Source: Arcobacter iocasae | GTDB taxonomy: Bacteria; Campylobacterota; Campylobacteria; Campylobacterales; Arcobacteraceae | Reading direction: 5' to 3' | Assembly: GCF_042214795.1 (NCBI RefSeq) | Contig: NZ_CP090177.1 | Coordinates: 124,001 to 188,000, forward strand | Length of the DNA stretch: 64,000 bases | Shown: positions 1-9,520 of the stretch, one piece after another | How the letters are laid out: the number at the start of each line of letters is the position of its first letter | Position numbering within the stretch: position 1 is the first letter of the stretch | Notes under the pieces: model-generated | What the model saw: only the letters and a program-made list of their open reading frames with translations | Databases searched by the model: none | What the model was told of the DNA's origin: nothing | Position numbers and translations under genes: made by a program

Positions 1-215
1 CAGATCTTTTTAAAGAATTAATTAGAAATGAGTTAGGTCCTCAAGGAACGATAATAAGAGGCGATGGTCTTTTTGATAATGAAGATAAAAAAATGATTTT
101 AATAGTTGTAAAAGTTGATAAACTACAAAAACTAAGAGAACTAGTAAAAAAGAATGACCCAGAAGGATTTTTAATAATCACAGAAGCTACAGAAATGTTA
201 GGACGAGGTCATTAG
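1..215 (+). CDS. YitT-family membrane protein, C-terminal end (partial)
   Basis: The frame is open from the window edge (first whole codon at 3) and stops at 213-215, leaving 70 residues. They resemble the soluble DUF2179 domain that ends YitT-family membrane proteins: a G-T-x-I-x-G-x-G-L-F stretch, the strand ILIVVKV, then a closing segment ending EMLGRGH. The membrane-spanning DUF161 part must lie to the left of the window. The function of YitT proteins is unknown. The match is from memory of the family pattern, so it is likely rather than certain. Confidence 0.7.
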   Translation, partial: DLFKELIRNELGPQGTIIRGDGLFDNEDKKMILIVVKVDKLQKLRELVKKNDPEGFLIITEATEMLGRGH

Positions 216-319
216 TATTAATTTAAACTTCTTTATTTATCTAGTTTAAAAATAAAAGCCACTTTTAAGACACTTAATAAAGTTATAGTTTATGACTAAA
301 ACATATAAAAAGGATATAT

Positions 320-1555
320 ATGGTTAAGAAGTCATTATTTAAAAACATAGGATTTCAAATCTTGATTGCTATGATTTTGGGTACTATAGCAGGTGTTGTT
401 ATGGGAGAAGAGGCATCAATCTTTGCTCCATTAGGTACTATTTTTATTCACTTAATAAAAATGCTAGTTATACCATTGATAGTTATTTCTATCATTTCTG
501 GTTCTGCAAACTTAAGTGATAGTCCAAGTGCAGGAAAAGTAGGAATGGGAACAATTGTATTCTTTCTTGCAACTTCTGCAATTGCTGTTGCCCTAGCTCT
601 TCTTGTAGGTGAAATATTCAAACCAGGTGTTGGTTTAGATTTAACTAGTGTTCATCATATGTTCTCAAATCAGTATGCTGATAAAGGTGAATTACCAAGT
701 GCAATAGAGACAGTTATAGGAATGATTCCAACAAATATATTCCAATCACTTTTAGATGCAAATATCTTACAAATCTTAGTATTTTGTCTATTTTTTGGTA
801 TTGCTCTTTCAAAAGTACCAAAAGAAAAAAGTGCTCCAATTATGAATAGTTTAGAAGCTACAACTCAAGCACTAATTTGGATGGTAACAATGGTTATGTT
901 CTTAGCACCAATTGGGGTATTTGGACTTATGGCTGATTCTGTTGGAACATATGGTTTTGAGATGCTTAAACTTGTTGGGAAACTATTTCTTGTGTATATG
1001 GGTGCCCTATTGGTTTATGGATATGGATTTTATCCTTTACTTATTAAGTTATTCTCAAAAATGTCAATACTTAAATTCCTTTCTGCTATGAAAAAACCTC
1101 AAATAGTAGCCTTATCAACAGCTTCATCTATGGCAACACTTCCTGTTAATATGAAAACATGTGAGGAAGAACTTAAAATTTCTAAATCAACTTGTTCTTT
1201 TGTACTTCCATTGGGAGCAACTATTAATATGAGTGGAAATGCTATTTATTATGGATTAGTAGCAATTTTCTTTGCTCAAGTTTATAATATAGATTTAGGT
1301 CTTGGTGGATATGTAGCTATTATCTTTACTGCAACAATTGGTGCTATTGGACAAGCAGGAGTTCCTGGTCCTTCATTCTTAGTAGTTGCTGTATTAATTG
1401 CAGCTGGTATTCCAATAGAAGGTCTACCTTTACTTATTGCCTTAGACAGAATGTTTGATATGACAAGAACTGCTTTAAATATTACAGGTGATGCAGCTTG
1501 TGCTGTTATTATTGATAACTATAATACTAAAAAAGATAAATTAGAAACAATATAA
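320..1555 (+). CDS. dicarboxylate/amino acid:cation symporter (DAACS, SLC1 family)
   Basis: A 411-residue secondary transporter of the GltP/DctA/SstT type, which carries glutamate, serine/threonine or C4-dicarboxylates with Na+ or H+ across the inner membrane. Visible family features are the hydrophobic N-terminal helices, the serine-rich re-entrant loop STASSMATLP, the TM7 motif at residues 303-307, the second hairpin with GQAGVPGPS, and the TM8 signature DRMFDMTRTALNITGD that binds substrate and cation. The TM7 motif reads NMSGN where most members have NMDGT, so an aspartate that helps bind sodium is a serine here; substrate and coupling ion cannot be assigned. The ATG follows AAAAGGA. The gene converges on the EamA gene at 1567. 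Confidence 0.93.
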   Translation: MVKKSLFKNIGFQILIAMILGTIAGVVMGEEASIFAPLGTIFIHLIKMLVIPLIVISIISGSANLSDSPSAGKVGMGTIVFFLATSAIAVALALLVGEIFKPGVGLDLTSVHHMFSNQYADKGELPSAIETVIGMIPTNIFQSLLDANILQILVFCLFFGIALSKVPKEKSAPIMNSLEATTQALIWMVTMVMFLAPIGVFGLMADSVGTYGFEMLKLVGKLFLVYMGALLVYGYGFYPLLIKLFSKMSILKFLSAMKKPQIVALSTASSMATLPVNMKTCEEELKISKSTCSFVLPLGATINMSGNAIYYGLVAIFFAQVYNIDLGLGGYVAIIFTATIGAIGQAGVPGPSFLVVAVLIAAGIPIEGLPLLIALDRMFDMTRTALNITGDAACAVIIDNYNTKKDKLETI

Positions 1556-1581
1556 AAAGAAGAGTTTTAAACTCTTCTTTT
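1555..1581. terminator. bidirectional terminator between convergent genes
   Basis: AAAAGAAGAGTTT and AAACTCTTCTTTT form a near-perfect inverted repeat with an A run on one side and a T run on the other. It lies exactly between the convergent stop codons of the symporter (1555) and the EamA gene (1567), so it can end transcription from both sides. Confidence 0.75.
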
Positions 1582-2457
1582 TTCTACTCTTAAAACAAAT
1601 TTATAAAGCCTATTTCCCAATACTGAAATAAATAATCCAAACAATATCAAAATAGCTCCAAGAGTTTCTATATGATTTAATTGCTCATTAAGTAAAATAT
1701 TTGAACTAATAATCCCAACAACAGGTATTACTAAAGCAAAAGGAGTAACAACAGCAGAGTTATAATTTTTAAGTAACCATCCCCAAATAGCAAAAGCAAC
1801 CAAAGTAGAAATATATCCAGTATAAGCTACAGAAACCCAAGTTTTAACACTAGAGTTTAATAATAAAGTTAAAGGCTCATGGGACTCATAAAAGTATGAA
1901 AGTATAAACAAAGGAAGTGGTGGAATCAAACTTACCCAAACCATAAAATGCAAAAGGTTTACATCTTTTATTTGTTTCATAATTACATTTGAAACTGACC
2001 AAAAAATTGAAGCACATAATATTAAAACTATTCCTAGAAGAGTAATATTTGTATCAACTGTAAAAAAGAAAAATCCAAATCCAATAAGTGCTATTAACAT
2101 ACCTATTGATTGTGCTATTGTAATTTTTTCTTTGAAAATAATCATACTAAGGATTATTGTAAATATAACTTGTGCTTGTAAAAGTAAAGATGAGATTCCA
2201 GCACTTGCATCTTCTTTCATAGCAATAAATAAAAATGAGAACTTTAAAACACCTAAAAATACCCCTACTCCCAAAACATTCCAAATAGATGTTTTAGGAA
2301 AAGGTATAAAAAATACAGCAGGAATAGCGACTATAAAAAATCTCAAAGAGGAAAAAAGTATAGGAGGTAACTCTTCTAGTCCAAACTTTATGACTGAGAA
2401 ATTAACTCCCCAAATTAAAACAACAATTAATGCAAACGAAATACTTTTTAAATTCAC
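1567..2457 (-). CDS. EamA-family (DMT) transporter
   Basis: A 296-residue inner-membrane protein with about ten hydrophobic segments in two EamA halves, the second starting near residue 145 (GIVLILCASIFWSVSNVIMK). Members export amino acids, metabolites or drugs; the substrate cannot be read from sequence. The start is GTG at 2457, chosen because AAGGAG lies a few bases upstream. It is separated from the dehydrogenase at 2518 by about 60 bases and shares a terminator with the symporter on its 3-prime side. It is related in fold to the second EamA protein at 17654 but clearly a different subfamily. Confidence 0.88.
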   Translation of the reverse strand: MNLKSISFALIVVLIWGVNFSVIKFGLEELPPILFSSLRFFIVAIPAVFFIPFPKTSIWNVLGVGVFLGVLKFSFLFIAMKEDASAGISSLLLQAQVIFTIILSMIIFKEKITIAQSIGMLIALIGFGFFFFTVDTNITLLGIVLILCASIFWSVSNVIMKQIKDVNLLHFMVWVSLIPPLPLFILSYFYESHEPLTLLLNSSVKTWVSVAYTGYISTLVAFAIWGWLLKNYNSAVVTPFALVIPVVGIISSNILLNEQLNHIETLGAILILFGLFISVLGNRLYKFVLRVEKRRV

Positions 2458-2517
2458 TCTCTCTCCTTAAAATGAGAATTATAGAAAATGAATTAAATTA
2501 AGTATAGTAAAAAATTG

Positions 2518-3477
2518 CTATTTTAATCCATTTACAATATTTATTGGTTTTTTCCCATCCAATACTCTTTTCGCATTTAGTGCAGCTTTTTGTCTCATCT
2601 CAAAATATGCTTTATCACTATAAAAAGCAGAGTGTGGATTTATAAGAAATCTACCATCAAGCCAATTTTCTTTTGCTCTCCAAGCATCTAACATCAAACC
2701 ATCTTGAGGTGGTTCATTTGGAATAACATCAAGATTCACACAGTTTAAATGTCCAGATTTTAAAGGCTCATAAAATACATCTAAATCTTTTACAATGCCT
2801 CCACGAGCTGTATTTACTATAGAAGCACCCTTTTTCATCTTAGATATAAATTTTTCGTCAACTAAGGCATTTGTTTCAGATGTTAATGGACAATTTATAG
2901 AAATGATGTCACAAGTTTCTAGTAACTCATCTAAAGACTCAACTCTTTTTGCACCTAACATTTTCTCCGTTCCACTTGATAAATAAGGATCGTAAAAATA
3001 TGTTTGAAATCTCAAAGCATTTGCTTTTAAAATAACACTTCCACCTATTCTTCCAGCACCAATTACTCCAAGCTTATAATCACTAGTTCTTTTGATATTA
3101 TCTAAAGTATTGATTTGCCAAGTACCATCTCTGTGATCTCTACATCGATAATCATATCTTGTAATTCCTCGAGCAATATTCATAATCATAGCAATTGCTG
3201 TATCACTAACCTCTTCCGTTCCATAATCAGGAGTATTAGAAGCATAAATTCCTTTTTGTTTGATATATTCTAAATCTAAAAATACATCATAACCAACCCC
3301 AAATCTAATTAGTGCTTTTAAATTTGGCAATTTATTAATATACTCATTTGTTATTTTTTTGTGCCAAACCATAAGAACTTCTATATCTTCATGTAATTCA
3401 GTTGATAACTCATCTCCTAAGACCTCTTTTTCTATATAAGGATCAGTTATCTTATCTGTTATAAATACTCTATTCAA
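2518..3477 (-). CDS. D-isomer-specific 2-hydroxyacid dehydrogenase
   Basis: A 319-residue NAD(P)-dependent dehydrogenase of the D-2-hydroxyacid/phosphoglycerate/CtBP family. The NAD-binding loop is GVIGAGRIGGSV; the catalytic triad is visible as Arg in NTARGGIV, Glu in DVIPNEPP, and His in NPHSAFYS. The substrate-binding N-terminal half carries the usual LIRFGVGYD segment. The start codon is TTG at 3477 with AAGGA six bases upstream. The exact substrate (for example glycerate, hydroxypyruvate or a sugar acid) cannot be told. The downstream-facing neighbour is an EamA transporter. Confidence 0.9.
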   Translation of the reverse strand: MNRVFITDKITDPYIEKEVLGDELSTELHEDIEVLMVWHKKITNEYINKLPNLKALIRFGVGYDVFLDLEYIKQKGIYASNTPDYGTEEVSDTAIAMIMNIARGITRYDYRCRDHRDGTWQINTLDNIKRTSDYKLGVIGAGRIGGSVILKANALRFQTYFYDPYLSSGTEKMLGAKRVESLDELLETCDIISINCPLTSETNALVDEKFISKMKKGASIVNTARGGIVKDLDVFYEPLKSGHLNCVNLDVIPNEPPQDGLMLDAWRAKENWLDGRFLINPHSAFYSDKAYFEMRQKAALNAKRVLDGKKPINIVNGLK

Positions 3478-3599
3478 TTTTTTTCCTTGTGATAATATTG
3501 AATATAGAATACTATTTCATTTATTACAATCAGATAATATTTTGAAGTATACAAAGAAAAAAAAGTCTTGTCATTAACATAGGTTAATTTTGATATTAG

Positions 3600-3887
3600 T
3601 TATTTAAATTCTACTTCTATTAATGTAATATCTTTAGCAGTTGGATTGACTACATTGTGTTCAACTCCTGCATCCCTATAATAACACTCTCCAGATTTTA
3701 AAGTAATACTTTTAAATCCTTCACCATTATCCATAAGAAGTTCGCAATCTTGCATCGGAACAATTACATAATCTCTTTCATGTCTATGCCAGAGAGTTTC
3801 ACACTGTGCAGGAAAAAATAAATGGTTAACACAAGTACGCTCATTATTGATTTGTTCAGTTAATTCAAAAAGTGGTCGAGATGTCAT
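3600..3887 (-). CDS. small single-domain cupin protein
   Basis: A 95-residue protein that is almost only a cupin barrel. Metal-ligand candidates are the two histidines in WHRHERDYVIVP and the later His in AGVEHNVVNP. Small cupins of this sort bind a metal and act as isomerases, dioxygenases or sensors of small ligands; nothing fixes which. The ATG at 3887 has AAAGGA upstream. It lies just downstream of the amino acid permease gene on the same strand (46 bases), so the two may be co-transcribed. Confidence 0.75.
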   Translation of the reverse strand: MTSRPLFELTEQINNERTCVNHLFFPAQCETLWHRHERDYVIVPMQDCELLMDNGEGFKSITLKSGECYYRDAGVEHNVVNPTAKDITLIEVEFK

Positions 3888-3932
3888 GTTTTTCCTTTAA
3901 ATATATTTCTTTATTATATATTATTTATTCTA

Positions 3933-5228
3933 TTAATAAGGTCTATTAAGCATATGTTTTCTAACCATTCGTCCGTAAATTGCTTCAAATATTATTGATA
4001 TAATAATAAAAACGAAAAATATGAGTATAGATTGTTTATTTGTAAAAAAAGTGTGAATAAGTAGAGTTGATAAGGCCACAAAACTAACAATACAAGAGAT
4101 AAGTAAAGTAATTCTGTTTGCATTTATTTGCTTATATAATTTAAATGCTGCAACATTTACAATAAAAAATATAAGTAAAAAACTAGCACTTCCTATTATT
4201 GCAATTTGTGCTAAGTCAATACTATTTGCCAAAATTAAACTAAAAAATGCAGTTACTAAAATACTTACACTGGGAATACTATTTTTTTCTTCATTAAGCT
4301 CTTTTGGAAGTTCACCCTCCATAGCAAGGATAAATCCCAATCGTCCATTTCCGTATATTGTTGCATTTATAGCTGAAAAAGTTGCTAACAGTGCAGCAAT
4401 AGAAACGATTGTAAAACCTATTTGTCCTAAAGCTGGTTTTGCAGCAACTGCCAAGGCATAATCTTTTGCTTTAAGTAATACACTCTCATCTACAGTTCCA
4501 ACAGTAATAAAGGCAATTAATGCATAAAGAATAATTACTAAAATAACAGAGCCATAAAAGGCTCTTGGCAAGTTTGATTTTGGATTTTTTATATCTTCTG
4601 CTGCATTTGCAATAAGTTCAAACCCTTCATAAGCAACAAAGATAACCATTCCCGCAACTAAGATAGAAAAACTATCTTTCCAATTACTTGGATTGAATCT
4701 TTGAGTATCCACAAATGAAGCACTTGAAACAATAATAACTATTAATAATACTACTTTTATAATCACGATAATTGTCTCAGATTTACTTACAAATGAAGCA
4801 CTTATTAAATTTATAACTAAAGGCAAAATAATAGCTAAGCTTATGAATAAATGATTCATAAAAAATGTAGATTTATCTAAAAATAAAACTTCTGCATAAG
4901 AAGCAAAAGCAACTGCATATAAAGAAATAGTTACTAAATAACTTAACCAAAGTATAAAATTAACACTTCCTGATAAAAAATTGTGACCAAAGGCATTATC
5001 AATAAAACTTACAGTTCCACCTTTACTTTGAAATTTTACAGATAGTTTTGCATATGAGTAAGAGGTAAGTATTGCTACGAAACCAGCTAATAAAAAAGCA
5101 ACAACTGTAGCTCCATGGGCTAAAGATACAGCTTCACCTAAAACAGCAAAAATACCTCCACCAACCATTCCACCAACGCCAATTGCAATAGCACCAAATA
5201 ATCCAATTGTTCTGTTATTTTCGCTCAA
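3933..5228 (-). CDS. APC-superfamily amino acid permease
   Basis: A 431-residue inner-membrane permease with about twelve hydrophobic segments. The first helix holds the family signature GIGVGGMVGGGIFAVLGEA, whose unwound glycine-rich part binds the amino acid backbone. The TM6 region has VAYEGFELIANAAEDIKNP, typical of the APC/YfnA-like group. Substrate unknown. The start is TTG at 5228, with AAAGG upstream. It probably leads a two-gene unit with the cupin at 3600. Confidence 0.88.
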   Translation of the reverse strand: MSENNRTIGLFGAIAIGVGGMVGGGIFAVLGEAVSLAHGATVVAFLLAGFVAILTSYSYAKLSVKFQSKGGTVSFIDNAFGHNFLSGSVNFILWLSYLVTISLYAVAFASYAEVLFLDKSTFFMNHLFISLAIILPLVINLISASFVSKSETIIVIIKVVLLIVIIVSSASFVDTQRFNPSNWKDSFSILVAGMVIFVAYEGFELIANAAEDIKNPKSNLPRAFYGSVILVIILYALIAFITVGTVDESVLLKAKDYALAVAAKPALGQIGFTIVSIAALLATFSAINATIYGNGRLGFILAMEGELPKELNEEKNSIPSVSILVTAFFSLILANSIDLAQIAIIGSASFLLIFFIVNVAAFKLYKQINANRITLLISCIVSFVALSTLLIHTFFTNKQSILIFFVFIIISIIFEAIYGRMVRKHMLNRPY

Positions 5229-5328
5229 TTAAAAAACCTTTCGTATTTATTATTATATTTTACTAGATTACTAGATTTAAGCCCTTAATCTTTTTTTCGA
5301 TAAAATCACAAAAATACAAGGAAATATT

Positions 5329-5721
5329 TTGAATAAACCAATTAATCTTTTTGCCGTAACTTTTATAGCTATCATAGCAGTTTATCTATTTGTATTAGGT
5401 GAGAATAAAACAATACAAATACTAAAAGAGGACTATTTGTATATTTTAAGTTTGATTCCAATTGCTTTTGCCTTTTTTTTCTTTAAATTTAAACTAAAAG
5501 ATTATGAAATAATAAATTTCAATAAAAATAATGATATCTCTTTAAAATCAACTGTTCTATTTTTTTTAGCATTTCAAGTTTATGATTATTATTCTGAAGG
5601 TGGATTTATTGGTATGATTTCACAATGGTTCATATACTGGATTATGGGAATAATTGCTCTACTTTTAATGGAAACTATAAATTATTATAAGAATTATAAA
5701 CTATTACAAAAAGCTGATTAA
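5329..5721 (+). CDS. small membrane protein of unknown function
   Basis: A 130-residue protein with four likely membrane segments (about residues 5-25, 37-52, 72-90 and 95-115). I do not recognise the family. The start is TTG at 5329; AAGGA at 5318-5322 sits at the right distance and there is no ATG nearby, so the TTG is well supported. It is divergent from the permease at 5228, and about 85 bases separate it from the oxidoreductase at 5806. Confidence 0.7.
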   Translation: MNKPINLFAVTFIAIIAVYLFVLGENKTIQILKEDYLYILSLIPIAFAFFFFKFKLKDYEIINFNKNNDISLKSTVLFFLAFQVYDYYSEGGFIGMISQWFIYWIMGIIALLLMETINYYKNYKLLQKAD

Positions 5722-5805
5722 TTTACTTTTAGAACTTAATTTCATATACTAAACAAAGAATTAATATTTATTGCATACAATATATCAAATATTAAAGGCT
5801 AAAGT

Positions 5806-7173
5806 ATGAAAAAGTTCGATTTAATAATAATTGGAGCAGGAAGAGCAAGTAATTTAGCAGTTAGTGCTGGCAAAGCTGGCAAAAAAGTAGCCCTAATAGA
5901 AAAATCTGCCCTTGGTGGAACTTGCCCAAATAGAGGTTGTGTTCCTTCAAAACTACTTATTGGTTATGCCCATATAGCAAATGCAATTAAAGATTCAAAT
6001 AGACACTTCATAGACTCTACGATAAATAAAATTGACCTAGAAAAAATCTTTCAAGATACAAATGAATATATCTCAAAAGTTGATGAAAAATATGAGCATA
6101 GATTTAATGAAAATGTAGAAGTTTTTAAAGGAGTTGGTTCTTTTATTTCTAATAATGTAGTGCAAGTAAATGAGGAACAACTGACTGCTCCTAAAATAGT
6201 AATTGCAACAGGAACAAAACCCATAAAACCAGAGCATGAAAAAGCTTGGACTAGTAATGATATCTTTCCCCTAAAGGGTAAAATTCCAAAATCACTTACA
6301 ATAGTTGGTTCTGGTTTTATTGCCTGTGAATTAGCAAGCTTTTTTTCAGCCGTAGGAGTAGAAACAACACTACTATCAAGAAGCCAACATATCTTAGGAA
6401 AAGAAGATTATGAGATACAAGAGATATTTAAAAGTGAATTTAGCAAAAAAGTAAATATAGAGTTTGATACAATTGCAAAAGATGTTGAATACAAAAATGA
6501 ACAGTTTACAATGACCTTAGAAAATAAAGATGGTACAAGTAAAACTCACACAAGTGAAGCCCTACTGTATGCAATAGGAAGACAATCAAATACTTCAAGC
6601 TTAAAACTAGAAAACACCTCAATACAAACAACCCAAAAAGGCTACATAAAAAGAGATGATTTTTTTGAAACAACTGCAAAAGGCGTTTATGTTGTAGGAG
6701 AAGCAGCAGGAGTTTATATGCTCCAACATGCAGCCTCATATGAAGTAAATCACTTAGGAAAAATATTACTTGAAGATTGTAAAGAACCTTTACACTTCAA
6801 ATACATGCCACATGCAGTTTTTACAGAACCTGAAATTGCAAGTGTAGGTATTACAGAACAAGAAGCAAAAAAACAAAATATAGAATATGTAGCTACAACA
6901 ACAAACTGGCTAGCAAGTGCAAAAGCCATGTCAACAAGACTAAAATATCCAGTGACAAAATTTATTACAAACCCAAAAACTTATGAAATACTAGGTTGCC
7001 ATATGATAGGACCTGAAAGCTCAACTATGATGCACCAAGTCTTAGCAGTAATGCACATAAATAATAATATAAAACACCTAAAAGAGATGCTTTATATCCA
7101 TCCAGCTATGAGTGAAGCCCTACTTCCAGCAGCTGTTGGAGCAGTAAAAGAAATAGAGAATTATAATAAATAG
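5806..7173 (+). CDS. pyridine nucleotide-disulfide oxidoreductase (dihydrolipoyl dehydrogenase family)
   Basis: A 455-residue FAD enzyme of class I. The N-terminal FAD loop is IIGAGRASNLA; the redox-active pair is in GGTCPNRGCVPSKLL; the NAD(P) loop is IVGSGFIACELA; the second FAD site is VYVVGEA; the C-terminal dimer domain ends with the catalytic His in YIHPAMSEALLPAA. These features fit dihydrolipoyl dehydrogenase and also mercuric or mycothione-type reductases. No 2-oxoacid dehydrogenase or glycine-cleavage genes lie nearby, so the physiological disulfide is open. ATG with AAAGG upstream. Confidence 0.88.
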   Translation: MKKFDLIIIGAGRASNLAVSAGKAGKKVALIEKSALGGTCPNRGCVPSKLLIGYAHIANAIKDSNRHFIDSTINKIDLEKIFQDTNEYISKVDEKYEHRFNENVEVFKGVGSFISNNVVQVNEEQLTAPKIVIATGTKPIKPEHEKAWTSNDIFPLKGKIPKSLTIVGSGFIACELASFFSAVGVETTLLSRSQHILGKEDYEIQEIFKSEFSKKVNIEFDTIAKDVEYKNEQFTMTLENKDGTSKTHTSEALLYAIGRQSNTSSLKLENTSIQTTQKGYIKRDDFFETTAKGVYVVGEAAGVYMLQHAASYEVNHLGKILLEDCKEPLHFKYMPHAVFTEPEIASVGITEQEAKKQNIEYVATTTNWLASAKAMSTRLKYPVTKFITNPKTYEILGCHMIGPESSTMMHQVLAVMHINNNIKHLKEMLYIHPAMSEALLPAAVGAVKEIENYNK

Positions 7174-7184
7174 TATTTAAAGAA

Positions 7185-7523
7185 TTATGGCTTTAAGTAA
7201 GCATATCCCTCATGCTGTCTTACGATTAATTCTTTAACACCTATTGGCACTATTTTTACAAATGAATATAACATCTCATCTTCGATATTGAGATTTTTCA
7301 AAGCATTATTACAAGCGATTATATCCACTTTATTAGAAACTAGTTTTTCCAATTTTTTACCTATATTAGAATCATTTTTATAAGCAAGTACAGCTTTAGA
7401 ATTTGCAACAATTTCTATATGCGAATTTTCCACATCAATGCCTTTTAATAGATTCTCAACATTTGCCAAAGTCAAATCCCATTTTTCTATTTCATCAATA
7501 TGAAAAACTACTTTTATTTTCAT
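7185..7523 (-). CDS. DsrE/DsrF-like small protein
   Basis: A 112-residue protein with the DsrE fold pattern: strand KIKVVFHI, a helix, strand HIEIVANSKAVLAY, a helix, then VDIIACNNAL with the one conserved cysteine, and a C-terminal PIGVKELIVRQHEGYAYLKP. Relatives act in sulfur relay or bind small ligands; no role is certain. It overlaps nothing, converges with the oxidoreductase at 7173, and follows the quinone reductase gene (7553) on the same strand by about 30 bases, suggesting co-transcription. Confidence 0.75.
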   Translation of the reverse strand: MKIKVVFHIDEIEKWDLTLANVENLLKGIDVENSHIEIVANSKAVLAYKNDSNIGKKLEKLVSNKVDIIACNNALKNLNIEDEMLYSFVKIVPIGVKELIVRQHEGYAYLKP

Positions 7524-7552
7524 TTCTTTTTTTCCTTTTTATAAATTCAGAA

Positions 7553-8281
7553 CTACTCTTTTTCCATACCAAGTTCATTCCAATCACTCCATCCTGAAAA
7601 TTTTAAAGGCTCTTCTTTATCTAAATTTTTAAGATGTTCTTCCCATCTCTTCATACTCGTTTTTAAATGTAAATCAAACTTATCTTCAGACATATAAGTA
7701 AATCCTTTATTTTGTATCTCAGTTGATAAAAATGGAGGAAATACTGTAAATCCCATATAGTGCAAAGAAAAATTCATAGATCTTAGTAAAACTTCAATTT
7801 CTCCTCCACCTCTACCATTTTCTGTAAAGGTTGTTTTTGGTGCACCAGAAGTGACAGAACAAATAGCTCGTTTTCCTTTAAAATAGCCTTTATCATATCT
7901 CATTTTACTGGTATATAAACCTCCACTAACAAAAACCCTGTCAAACCATCCTTTTAGCATTGCTGGTTGTTGATGCCACCACATAGGAAATTGAAGAATA
8001 AGTAAATCACACTTTTCTATTTTTTCTATCTCTTTTTTTACATCATCAGGAAGAGTATCCGTTTTGTATGCATTTCTTTGCTCAGACAAAAGATCAAACT
8101 TATCTAAATCTATTCTATTTTTATAATGCTCAGCTTTTTCAACAGGATCAAAATTTTCACCATATAAATCAGAAACTTCAACCGTATCACCTTGTGCTTC
8201 AAATGTCTCTTTTGCCACATCTTTTAATGAACCATTAAACGATTTGGCTTCGGGATGACAATATACAATTAATACATTCAT
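7553..8281 (-). CDS. NAD(P)H-dependent quinone reductase / flavodoxin-like oxidoreductase
   Basis: A 242-residue FMN/FAD protein of the NQO1/MdaB/KefF family. The N-terminal flavin loop region reads VLIVYCHPEAKSFNGSL, and the family motif PMWWHQQPAMLKGWFDRVF is present, followed by the GG-containing flavin segment. Such enzymes reduce quinones by two electrons and protect against oxidative stress. It is followed by the DsrE-like gene. The start ATG at 8281 has AGGA at proper distance. Confidence 0.88.
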   Translation of the reverse strand: MNVLIVYCHPEAKSFNGSLKDVAKETFEAQGDTVEVSDLYGENFDPVEKAEHYKNRIDLDKFDLLSEQRNAYKTDTLPDDVKKEIEKIEKCDLLILQFPMWWHQQPAMLKGWFDRVFVSGGLYTSKMRYDKGYFKGKRAICSVTSGAPKTTFTENGRGGGEIEVLLRSMNFSLHYMGFTVFPPFLSTEIQNKGFTYMSEDKFDLHLKTSMKRWEEHLKNLDKEEPLKFSGWSDWNELGMEKE

Positions 8282-8432
8282 CTTTTAGTCCTACTTTTAT
8301 AAATTTGTCGCACAATCCTATAAAAAACATGATAAAAGAAGCTTTTTCATATCCAATTAGGTCAAAGAAAAAAGATACTATTAAGCAGTAAATCCATCAT
8401 ATAGAAACTTTTTTACAAATCTTTTATTTGTT

Positions 8433-8723
8433 TTAAATGTCAAAAAGCTTTAAAACTGTTGTTTTTTCTCTAAAGAGTGGACTTTTTGAATCTGCTTCTA
8501 TCATATGAGCAGTTTCATCATGTGCCAAAAGTGCCTCATTTGAAGCCCATTTTTCAAGGATTATAAATCTATTTTTATCATCTTCAACTTCTTTTAGTTC
8601 ATATTGTAAACATCCCTCTTCTTTTAATACAAGAGGAGCTAGTTTTTTAAAGGCTTCAATTTGTTTATCTCTTAGTCCATCTTTTACTACTATATCAATG
8701 ATTAATGATATTTCTGAATTCAT
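8433..8723 (-). CDS. antibiotic biosynthesis monooxygenase (ABM) domain protein
   Basis: A 96-residue single ABM/YgiN-type ferredoxin-like domain: KEEGCLQYELKEVEDDKNRFIILEKWASNEALLAHDETAHM is recognisable in pieces, namely GCLQYEL, FIILEKWAS and the H-x(4)-H stretch. Relatives are small quinol monooxygenases or heme/quinone-handling proteins. It lies 16 bases downstream of the beta-lactamase gene on the same strand and near the quinone reductase gene at 7553, so a quinone-related stress role is possible. Confidence 0.82.
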   Translation of the reverse strand: MNSEISLIIDIVVKDGLRDKQIEAFKKLAPLVLKEEGCLQYELKEVEDDKNRFIILEKWASNEALLAHDETAHMIEADSKSPLFREKTTVLKLFDI

Positions 8724-8739
8724 TTATTATTCCTTTTTA

Positions 8740-9498
8740 CTAAATTATATTTTTACTTTTTAAAGCTTCCATCACTATTTCTTTTCGATATTTTAATTGC
8801 TCTTTTGAAATATCAGCATTTAATGCAAAAAACCAAATACTATTTTTACTTTCCACATAACCAACATACCAACCGATCTTTCCTGACCAACCAGATTTAG
8901 CTTTTATACTATACTCTTTTGTCTTTTCTACTGTTAGTATTTTTTTAGTTATATCTATATATTTTTGAGTAAAAGGTAAATCATTGTTATAAAGTTTTTT
9001 CAAAAACTTTATTTGCTCAAATGCAGATATTTTCAAATCACCTTCTAACCAAAAAGTTGTCACATCTGAACCTGTTTTTTCATTACCATAATGTAGTTTT
9101 TTTAAATAAGCTAAATATTTATCATTACCAATCTCTTTTGCAAATCTTTGATAACACCATACACAAGAAATTGAAATAGCACTTTGCAGAGTTTGGTCTT
9201 TGTTCCAAGGTTCATAAGACCTTACAACTCCATCCCATTTTATTACTTCATTTTCATCTTTTATCACTCTTTCCTCAAGTACAATAAGTGTATTTGGTAT
9301 CTTAAATGTAGAAGCTGGGATATATCTAGTCATTGCTCTTTTTTTATTATAGATATACTCTTTTTTACCATCTAATGATGAAATAACTAAGGTCCCATTA
9401 ACTTGTGTTTTATCAAATATATTTTTCAACTCTTTATCATTGGCACCTAGCAAATTAAAAAACAAACTTAACAAAATAGTTATTTTAAAAATTCCCAT
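8740..9498 (-). CDS. class D beta-lactamase (OXA type)
   Basis: A 252-residue serine beta-lactamase, secreted to the periplasm through an N-terminal signal peptide (about residues 1-19). All class D motifs are present: S63-T-F-K with the active serine, S111-C-V, Y137-G-N, W150 (the tryptophan that protects the carboxylated lysine), and K201-S-G followed by WSGKIGW. Length fits OXA enzymes, and chromosomal OXA genes are known in Arcobacter. It follows the AraC regulator and LysE exporter genes in the same direction. Spectrum cannot be predicted from this view. Confidence 0.93.
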   Translation of the reverse strand: MGIFKITILLSLFFNLLGANDKELKNIFDKTQVNGTLVISSLDGKKEYIYNKKRAMTRYIPASTFKIPNTLIVLEERVIKDENEVIKWDGVVRSYEPWNKDQTLQSAISISCVWCYQRFAKEIGNDKYLAYLKKLHYGNEKTGSDVTTFWLEGDLKISAFEQIKFLKKLYNNDLPFTQKYIDITKKILTVEKTKEYSIKAKSGWSGKIGWYVGYVESKNSIWFFALNADISKEQLKYRKEIVMEALKSKNII

Positions 9499-9520
9499 TA
9501 ATTTTCCTTTTAACTTTTAC

